From Cochliopodium minus (lineage: Eukaryota > Discosea > Himatismenida > Cochliopodiidae): a stretch of DNA of 15,698 bases. The position numbers were made by a program, and so were the translations under genes. The first letter of the stretch is position 1. Every line of letters starts with the position of its first letter. The stretch lies in contig JAMYWO010000154.1 in NCBI GenBank assembly GCA_024220525.1, forward strand, positions 9,913 through 25,610. Direction: 5' to 3'. Shown one piece after another: positions 1 to 8,700 of this stretch. The notes beneath the pieces are model-generated. The model made no database searches. It was not told the DNA's origin and saw nothing but the letters and a program-made list of their open reading frames with translations.

Positions 1-113
1 AATAAAAAATAAAAAATAAAAAATAAAAAATAAAAAATAAAAAATAAAAAATAAAAAATAAAGAAAAAAATAAAAATAAAATAAAAATAAAAATAAAAAA
101 TAAAAAATAAATT
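1..113. repeat. AAAAAAT-type microsatellite in an intron
   Basis: Positions 1 to about 60 are a nearly perfect tandem array of the 7-mer AAAAAAT. From there to 113 it becomes an irregular mix of A4-7T units. It lies directly downstream, on the minus strand, of a good splice donor (GTAAAC at 115-120), so it is most simply read as the start of an intron of the RasGEF-type gene, not as gene-free DNA. Confidence 0.8.
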
Positions 114-983
114 TGTTTACAATTTTTGAAGTTCATCTAGGACGGTGTCAACAGAGATGTTAAATCTTTGAATGTTGAGACAGAGAGAACGAATTTGATC
201 TAAGAAATACTTGTCTTCTTCTTGCGAGATGAACTCCACCAGCTTCTCGATGATTTGAGGCAGCGTCCCACATTTGATTCCCAATCTGCCCCTCGACATG
301 TCGGTACCTTTTATCACAAGAAAAAAAATTAAAAAGAAAAAAAATCATAAAAAAAGAAAATAAGAAAATAAAAAAAAATTTTTGGAATATTAAATAAAAA
401 AAATTAATTATAAACAAAAAATAATAAATGAAGAAAAAATAAAAAGTTTTAAAAAAATTTTAACATCACAATTAATTTTCATTCAAAATCAAATCGATAG
501 ATCTGATTATATTTCGAAAAATAATGTTAAATAAAAAGATATTGGAAAATAAATTGAAAACTAAAAAAAACAATTATTTCAAAAAAAGAAAAATTTCCAT
601 AAAAAAAAATAAAAAAAAAAACAATTATTTTTTTTCAAATTTTTTAAAGAAAAAAAAAAAAAAATTGTACCCAATACAATCTCATTCTTGCTCTCCAAAG
701 AGGTGAAAAGATGCAAAAGGAAATTGAAGTCCTCCTCAGTAGAAGTGTTCTCACTGCTCCAATCCAAGAGGCTGTTCTTCTTGTGAGTGGTCTCATGGAT
801 TTCGTTGTTGATGCTGTCCCTATTAGGATGGCCCTTCTTTTTGTCCCTCCTGGTGATGATAGTCCTTGAGTTGACGAGCTCTGTCAGCTCGATCTTCTTC
901 TCCCTCATCTCCTCGATCCTCTTGTTCTTTGTGATCAGCTTGAGGGTTTTCTTCTCGAAGAAGCTGCCGAAGTTTTGGGGCAT
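1..983 (-). CDS. RasGEF-type protein, 5' part (putative RasGEF N-terminal domain)
   Basis: Probable Ras guanine-nucleotide exchange factor; the catalytic Cdc25-type domain would lie beyond the left edge. Two exons are visible: 983-671 and 307-121, joined across a 363-nt A/T-run intron (donor GTACAA, acceptor AAAAG, phase 1, frame kept). A third junction (donor GTAAAC, phase 2) leads out of the window. Residues 1-90 are charged, with a short coiled-coil-like stretch (KNKRIEEMREKKIELTEL). From about residue 100 the sequence IKCGTLPQIIEKLVEF followed by RSLCLNIQRFNISVDTVLDEL resembles the RasGEF_N pattern (K-x-GTL-x-x-L-x-x-x-L, then FLLTYRSF-x-x-P-x-x-L). That match is from memory. The exon may begin earlier, at 1007 (acceptor CCAAAAAG, phase 0), because the coding-like composition continues there without a stop; the true start would then be in an upstream exon. 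Exons are clearly GC-richer than the introns. Confidence 0.6.
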
Positions 984-1341
984 TTTTATGATGGACTCTG
1001 ACCATTTCTTTTTGGAAAAAAAAATTAATTGGGTTCAAAAGAAATTTAATTTAAAAAAAAATTTTTCATTATATATAACGAATTAAGTTGAAAATTTTAA
1101 TTTAATTTCTCTCTTGATGCATTATTATGATTCAATTTTATTTATACATGTAAATGAAGGAATATTAACTTGTAACATTAATTAATCATTAAACCATCAT
1201 TTCGTATTATCGTTTTTCTATAGAAATGGTCCGAGTTGAGGATATCATTTCCAAAATAAAATTTTTTTTTATTAGGTGAATATAATGAAATATTTTTATT
1301 GAGGTATTTTTGTTTTATATTGATCCACATGGTTGATTGAA
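984..1341. other. Intergenic or upstream region, no gene seen
   Basis: About 360 nt between the RasGEF-type start and the end of the next gene. No reading frame looks coding. Composition is more mixed than the pure A/T-run introns, which fits a promoter or UTR. The stretch 984-1007 is the exception and may be coding (see the RasGEF-type entry). A longer intron linking the two genes is possible, since the phases of the donor at 1558 and the acceptor at 1008-1009 agree, but nothing else supports it. Confidence 0.4.
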
Positions 1342-2302
1342 TCAAAATATAAATTTTATTCTCTGTTCCTTAAAAGAGAAATGAAAAATACTATTTCAGG
1401 TTTTAATATTTATAGGCAAAAATAAAATTATATTCAACACCAATATTATCAAGCTTTATAATAAATTGTTATTGAATTTTCAAGGTATAAAATTGAAGGT
1501 ATATTCTTTCCATAAATTTATTGATAAAGAAATTTTTGATTTAATTTTTATTTTTTACCTTGATTATGGTGATGCAATCATTCTTGTCCTCAAACTGCTT
1601 CATCCTGTCATTTATTATAATGCTATCTACGACATTATCTATACCATAGTCCTCCAGATCGAACATATCCCAAGATGCCAAGATCATGGGATCTGAGAAG
1701 GATCTGAATAATTCAGGCTTATTATTGTTATTATTTACATCATTTTTTTTGGTGGGAGATGATGGATCATTAATGATGGGAATAATATCATCATCGTTGC
1801 TTATACTATCATTCTTTTTATTATCATTAGTTAATGATACATTGCTATTTGAATTCTTCAAGCTCATATGGATCAGATATTGTTTCTTGTGCTCATCCAA
1901 CGAGGATTCCGTGGTGGTCTTCCTGAAATTCTTCCTGAGATTGTGCCTGGGGGATCTCAGGATGGGAGAGGCAAGGGGGATGAATTTATCGTTATTCTCA
2001 GAGAAATCCCACGATTTATATTTTTTGATTTCTTCTTTGCCCTTCATGGTATTACATTTACTATTGTTTTTACTTTTTATCTTCATGAAATTTTCATATT
2101 TGCTTGAATATGATATCGTATTTGTATTCATGCTTGTATTATTTGTATTTGTGTTATTATTTTTGATGTTTGTGTTGTTTTTATTTATATTGATAGGGTT
2201 GCTGCTTCCATTATTATTCAGTCTATCCAATGGTAATTGGAATTTATGTATATCTGAATTCATTGGCTTCAATATTGCCGTTTTTTTGGATTTATTCTCC
2301 AT
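1342..2302 (-). CDS. Asn-rich hypothetical protein
   Basis: I do not recognise this protein. The main exon runs from the ATG at 2302 to a splice donor at 1558 (ATC AAG|GTAAAA). Past the donor the frame reaches a stop at 1541. A downstream acceptor (TTCTCTTTTAAG, ending at 1369) would add a nine-codon last exon (1368-1342) ending in TGA; this terminal exon is tentative. Residues 28-75 and 150-195 are Asn/Ser/Asp-rich low complexity. Two segments look more conserved: around residues 90-145 a basic stretch with Ser-Pro sites (SPILRSPRHNLRKNF), and residues 200-247 an acidic, hydrophobic segment (DPMILASWDMFDLEDYG...). No membrane segment or signal peptide is visible. The Ser-Pro sites next to basic residues suggest a phosphorylated regulatory protein, but that is inference. 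The gene could instead be the 5' end of the RasGEF-type gene. Confidence 0.5.
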
Positions 2303-2733
2303 TAGACTTTGATTGAGAAAAAAAATTGCTAGCTATTTAAATTATAGCAAAGCTGTATCAATTTTTTTTATTTTATTTTTTATTTATTTTTATAATTTGG
2401 CAAAAAGAAAATATTCAATTGTGATGAGGAAAGGGATTATTAATATTTTGGGAATAAAATAAAGAGGTGAAGTAGAAATATTTTTTTTAATTTAAATTTA
2501 TTTAGTTGTTATCTTTATATTTTATTTTTGAAGAGAATTAAAAATAAGGATCTACAAAAATAAAATTCGTAAAAGAAAATGATTCAGAATTTAACAATAT
2601 CAATCAAAAATGTCAAAATAATCAAATATTTTTTTAAAAGCATTCGATATTTTAAATATCTTTTAATTTTTACAATCATGGAAATAAATTTTCTTTGATC
2701 TAAAGAAATGGAAAAAGAGAAAAGATCAAAATA
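2303..2733. other. Intergenic region with a small inverted repeat
   Basis: About 430 nt separating the Asn-rich gene start from the end of the large RCC1-containing gene. No coding frame is seen. At 2326-2331 and 2345-2350, about 25 nt upstream of the ATG at 2302, TTGCTA and TAGCAA form a 6-bp inverted repeat with a 13-nt loop. It could be a 5'UTR hairpin or a binding site, but it is short and may be chance. Confidence 0.4.
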
Positions 2734-5700
2734 TTAGTTAAGTATACAGTTTTTAGAATCGTTGAGCTTGGTGGAGCTTTTGAGGAGTGAATTATCAGGA
2801 GGGGAATCACTAGAAAAGGAAAGGATGTTGATTCTTTTGATGATTTCATAAACAACGTATTTGGGAACCTTTTTTTAAAAATTAAATTGAAATTGAATAT
2901 ATTTTAATTTAATAAATTATTTTTAATTAATTTTTTTTTTAAATAATACCCGAATATAATTTTTGTTTCTGTGCAAACAAAGGTAAAAAGTAAAGACTGC
3001 ATCTTTGAAATCAGAGGAGAAAAAGGTGTGTATCTGGGGAGTCCATTGGTCATAACTTACAATGTTGGACAAAAACTTGGAGATGTTCGTAGGACCTTTG
3101 ACGTACTCTCGTCTAAAAAAATAAATAAAAAATAAAAAATAAAAATCCAAAAAAAAAATAATAAATAATAAAAAATAAAAATTTAAATTATTACTTGGTG
3201 GTAAAATCTTTATCTCCTAATTGGCCGTATGCTTTTTTTTTTTGGTGGAAAAGGGTATAGTTGAACTTGAAAATTGTTAAAGATAGAAAAAAAATTTACA
3301 TCCATACTACAAAAGGAAAAAAAAAAGAATTTTTAATTAAAAAATAAAAATCTTAAAAAATGTTTAAAAATAATTTTTTTAAAAAAAAATTAATTAATAT
3401 TTAAAAAATAAAAATAAAAAATAAAAAATTAATATTTAAAAAATAAAAATGTTGAAAAAATAAAAAATATTTTAAAAATTAATTAAGAAAATGAAAAGTT
3501 TTACTCCCCAAGAAATGACTTTTTTTTTCTTGTTCTTCTTTTCTACTAAAACGCAAGCGTGGAAATACCCCACATAAATTCCAAGAACTTTGTGTTTGAG
3601 CGGAGGGAGGGTAATAGCAGTAGACTTTGCTTCCAAGTCACCATTAGTGCATAACTCACCATTAGTGTTATAACTAACAAAAATTCAAGATTTAATAATT
3701 TTTTTCATCAAAAAATCTTTTTTGTTTTTTTTTTTTATTTTTTTTTTTATTTTATTTTTTAAAGTTAATTTTTTAAGATTAATTTTTTTAGATTATTTTT
3801 TTTCAATTGTTTATTTATTTTTTTTTTTACCCCCATCCATATGTTTGTACATCAACATTATTTGGAGAACCGATTACAATGCAATGATAATAACCTAATT
3901 AAAACGAGATTCACTTCCAAATGGTTTTAAAAAAGATGTGAAAAATTATTTCTCATTTTTGTTTTATAAAATATTCTCCACAATCTTTTAAAGTTTCAAA
4001 AATTAAACCTCTCATCCACTTCCACAAAATAGAAAAACACCTGAAAATATAAATTAATTTTATTTTTATACAAAGAAATTTTTCTTTTGAAACAAATCAA
4101 AGAGAAAAGTTCAAAAGAGAACCCAAAATAGGAGAACAAAACTCACAACTGCAATCCTTGAGCTTGTTCCTGAGATCTCGCTTGTCAATCAAAGAAGAAC
4201 GCTGAGAAAACTCATCGACAATTCTCTCCAAAGAACAAATGAAAAGAGGTTTGGCAAGATGAGAAAGCTTCTTATCTTTGAGGTCAAAAGAAAGCACAGC
4301 AGCAATAACAGAAACGAATTCGTGTAAGGAGCTGTAACAATAAAGAGATTCAATGATGGAGTTGAAAATGACGACACCCCTCTTCTTGTCGATCTTTGGA
4401 ATAGTTTTGGGAGTGTGAATTTCAAAGAGAGGATAGACGGAGGAAGAAATGTGGCGGTCACGGATGAAGAGATCGGAAAGACTCAGGAGGATGTGGGAAA
4501 CGATGTAAGGATTGAAGTAGAAGTTGGCGAGAACTTCTTTTTGATCGAGGACGTCCCTGATCTTCGACAAATAAAAAAGAAAATAAACGTCGTAACAGAA
4601 ATAGATGAGGGAGAGGAGATTGGGGGAATCGCTCTTTTGGACGACGAGTTGGGAGAGCTCGTTGATGATGGAGATGAGGGTCTTGAGGTTCTTGATGTTG
4701 TAGCCGAAGAGAGCCAGTCTCTTCATCACTTTGAACATTTCCTTCGTTCCGAACCTCTCGCAGCACAGCAAGAGAATTTCTGCGGTGTGGGTGGAGGATA
4801 TTTGGTATTGATCTTCTGTTTCTGATTCTTCCAATTCCTTTTTAAAACAAATGTTTAAATTTTAAAAATTATTTAAAAAATATTTAAATAAACAGTTTTA
4901 AATCAAATGTTTATTTGATGAAGAACAAAATTTTTTTTGAAATGTAAAGAAATTATATAAAGATGAGATGAAGTTTAATAAATAAATAAAATTAATAAAA
5001 TAAAGAAATTAAAAAAAAGATAAAAAGATTAATATCACAAAATAAATTGAAAATGAAATAAATAAAAATAAAAATGAATAAAAATTAAAATTTTAATTAA
5101 AATAAAAATAAATAATTTAAAAAAATGTTTCAATAATAAACATTAAAGTTTTAAAAAATAAAACAAAAAATAGGATGTTTTAAAAAAGGTTTAAATATGG
5201 AATTACCTTTCTGGTACAAACAGAGACGAAGAAATGACTCATCAAACCCAAATTGTTGAAGCTCATAAACTTGATGCCAATCTTCTCAATGAGAGCCTCA
5301 GAAAACCTCCAATCATTGATGACACAGCTGTTCAAGAACTTGTAAGCGACTGACAACATGTTTGTATGGAGGACGGCATTAAGGGAGCTTTCTTTGTCGT
5401 TGTAGAAGACGGGGTTGTAGTCTTGGAGGATGGGGATGAGGAGCAGAATCTTCGCTTTGTGTTGTCTCGTCATGATCCTCACTTTTTCTTCGTTTTCGAT
5501 CACTGTTTCTTCTGTTGGGTCCGTCACCAATACCTATTAAAAATTAAAAAGAAAAATAAATAAAAATAAAAATTAAGAAATAAAAAATAAACAAAAAATA
5601 AAAATAAACAATAAACAATAAAAAATAAAAATATAAATTAATTAAAAAATAAAGTCAAAAAATATAAATAAAAATAAAAAATAAAAAAGAAAAAAGAAAA

Positions 5701-8700
5701 AAGAAAAATAAAAGGAAAGTAAAAAATAAAATAAAAAATAAAAATAAGAAATAAAATGAAAATCAAAAAAAAATTGATTAAAATTATAATTAAAAAAACT
5801 TTAAATCAAAAAGTGTTTACATGATTTGGGTACCAAAGATCTTTCTCTTCTATAATCTTTTCAATTATATCGAAAGCTTCTTTCTGCCAAATTTTCTTTT
5901 GTGTGTTTTCTAAAAACAATGAAGATAAAAAGAAAATAATGAATTAAAAATTAAGAATAAAAATTTAAAAAATTTTTACCTTGTTGAAGACTTTTGGTAA
6001 TAGGAAGATACCCAACATTCTGTTCTGTGTGTTCAAAGTAAACCTAAAATTAAACAAAAATATTTAAAACGAAATAAAAATATGATGAAAAAGTATTGAA
6101 AATAATAAAATAAATTTAAAATTAAAAATATGAATTAAAAATATACCAAAATAAAAGGATGTAAAAATATAAATTTAAAATAAATCAAATTAAAAATAAA
6201 ATAAATTGAAATAAATCAAAAAAATATAACGTTGAAAAAATAATGAAAAAATGAAAAAATAATTAAAAAAAAACAATAAAAAAAAAAATCGTTTTTTACT
6301 TCTTGGACATTCATTTCATATGAAGATGGGTCAAGTGAATTAGTTATTCTCTTATTTTTGGGAGTAGCAGGACCCTTCTGAGTGAAAACGATATCGGAGA
6401 TGACGAGGCGGATCTTCTCGCGGATGGCAATGATGGACAAATTTTGCAGGAGTTGTTGGTGGGGGAACTCTACAGAATTTTCTCCATTATTGAGGACAAT
6501 GAGTTGCGTTCTTCGTGTGTTTGGTCTCACCATCTTTTAAAAAAGAAATAATATTTTTATACTTTTATTTTTTATGTTTTTGGTGATTTTTTTAGCAACA
6601 TATTTTTTATTGTGATTATTTAAAATTTAATTTTTATTTTTGACTTTTTTTTTGCATTTTTATTTCTTTTTTTATTAAATTAATTTTTATTTTTTTCAAC
6701 TTTTTTGTGTTTTAAAATCAATCGATTGATTTTGAAAATTTTTTATTTAAAAAGGTTTTCCTAAAAAGTTTTTTTTTTTTACCTTGTAATCGAAAATGAG
6801 TCTCTTCCAACAACGCAAAAGAGGAGGGATCTCAAGAATAGAGTTGAATCTCTCAGAAGGACGAGGGAAAAGTTTTCCGCAAAAAGAAACTCTATAAAGC
6901 GCACAAACAAAGTAGTTATGACCGTTCTGCAAGTTTTTGGGAACGACAATAACCTGAGCAGGATCGAAGAAAGAGATGTAAGAAATGGAGGTTTCATCCA
7001 AATCCATGCCGAACTTTCTCTCGGTGATGTTGTTGTAAGCGATCTTGACGTGGAAGGATTGGAACTTGTCGACAGGAAAAAACACAGCCACCGTGACAGT
7101 GTTGCGGTAGACGAGATTGCTTTCGTCTTCGTACTCTGTCAGTTTTGTGTTGTTCAAGTTGCACAGGTTGATGTTGTAGCCGTTGTTGCCGTCTTTGTAT
7201 TTGATGAGGAGGATGCGGTCCTTTTCTATCTTCAGCTCGTTTTTGTAGCCCAAGGAGAGGTCCTGGATGGTCTTGTCGAAGATTTTGGAGGTGATCATCT
7301 GCTCGATTTGCTCGGAGAAGGAGAATTTGTCTTGCGGAATTTCTAGTGTGGTTGGACATATTCCTTGTGAGCCCAAGTTCTTGCTCAATGTGTCCAAGGA
7401 ACTGTAAGAAAGAGGGAAACTAAGATTGAACTTGACTACAAACAAATAGAAAAAAAAATAAAAAATGTTTGAAAAAATATTTGAAAAATTAAAAGTGATC
7501 AAAATAAAAAATAATCAAATATTTAAAAATTAAAAAAAAAGTTCAACAAAATTTAAAAAACAAAAAATAAAAATTAAAATTCAAAAAAATTCAAAAAATT
7601 TTACCTATTGACAGGGGATAATCATTTGGTTCGTCTTTGGGAAATTTTTTCTTTCCTTGAGTATAAACATGCAAATCAAGAACATTCTTAACAGGAGAAG
7701 TCTTGGAAAGGATCACTTCAGAGATTTTCCTCCAAGGCTCCTCTTCTTCCAAATAAATCTGGTCAGTGGGTTCAAAGGGAGGGGGAGGCTTGGTTATCGT
7801 GGGAGAGGGAGGTGGGCTTCTTTTTTGCAAGATAGAATCGAAGATTTTGTGAGGGTTTGGACGAAACAATTCTTTGGATGTTAAACGTGTGGAGATTTCT
7901 CCTTCGTCATCATTTTCAAAAGGTTTGTTTTTGGATGGTACATCTTCGGTAGTCCCTTTATCAACGGAGACGTCGGAAAGTTTTCTTTTCTTGGTGTTAG
8001 AATCTTCGGGATTGGTGTCCATGCTCACGATTGCAACTTCTTCTTTATCATCATCATCCGGCATTCCATAATCAACATAGTTCTCTGGAGAGTAATGAGG
8101 AGAATAATTGGGCGAGTAGGTAGGTGAATGAGTGGGTAAATCATGTTGGGGAGATTGACCACCCTTGGTTTCTTTTGGAGAATCTATTATTGAAGTGTGG
8201 ACGGATTCTTCAGTATCTTTTTGGGGTGTGGGAGAAGAAACTTTCTTTGTGGGAGAAGAAACTTTCTTTGTGGGAGAGGAAATCTTTTCAATGGGAACAT
8301 AAACTTCATATACAGATTCAGAATTATCTACTTCGGTGGGCCGATCAAATTTAGTAATATTACCTTGATCTTTAGGTAACTCTGATTGTTCCACATGTAG
8401 TGATCGTTCATGTTGTTTCTCAGTCAGTGGATTTATTACTATTTCTGTTTCTGTTGGAGGTTGTTGGTTTGGAGGAGTTGGTGGGATATCGATCTGGACG
8501 GACTTTACTTCCACTTTGGTGTAATTTGGATTTTGAGGAGTTTCAAAGTCATGATGTATTTCCATAGGTTGTACAGTTTTTAGTTGAACACTCAAAGGAG
8601 GATGTTGTTCAACAGGAGATGTATGTTCTTTGTGAGAAGTGTAGACTCTTTTCGAGGGTTGTTGAGGAGGATCAGGTTGAGAGTAGGGCACAACATTCAC

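Noticed and set aside
1-60. Regular short repeats that could suggest a CRISPR array or telomere
   Set aside because: The unit is a 7-nt A/T microsatellite without spacers or G-rich strand, inside a eukaryotic intron.
524-706. Plus-strand Lys-rich frame of 60 codons
   Set aside because: It is A-run intron sequence read as Lys/Asn codons; the opposite strand carries the exon and a good donor at its right end.
823-1038. Minus-strand frame overlapping the RasGEF-type first exon
   Set aside because: It is the +1 shifted frame, Arg/Gln/Asp-rich, and lacks a phase-compatible continuation into the RasGEF-like exon at 307-121.
1686-2312. Plus-strand open frame of about 208 codons, very Leu/Phe-rich, like a membrane protein
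   Set aside because: It is the antisense of the Asn-rich gene: AAT/AAC codons read backwards give hydrophobic codons. The minus-strand frame has a sensible start, donor and mixed composition.
4010-4041. Possible small exon after TATATTTTCAG on the minus strand
   Set aside because: Entering it in the phase left by exon 7 gives a stop after nine codons, whereas skipping it restores an RCC1 strand. It is kept only as the alternative gene end.
4415-4825. Plus-strand Glu/Val/Asp-rich frame opposite exon 7
   Set aside because: It is antisense to a long minus-strand exon with matching splice phases at both ends and no independent support.
6918-7346. Plus-strand frame of 142 codons opposite exon 2 of the large gene
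   Set aside because: It is a shadow of a GC-richer minus-strand exon; its Val/Asp repeats come from reverse-complemented codons.
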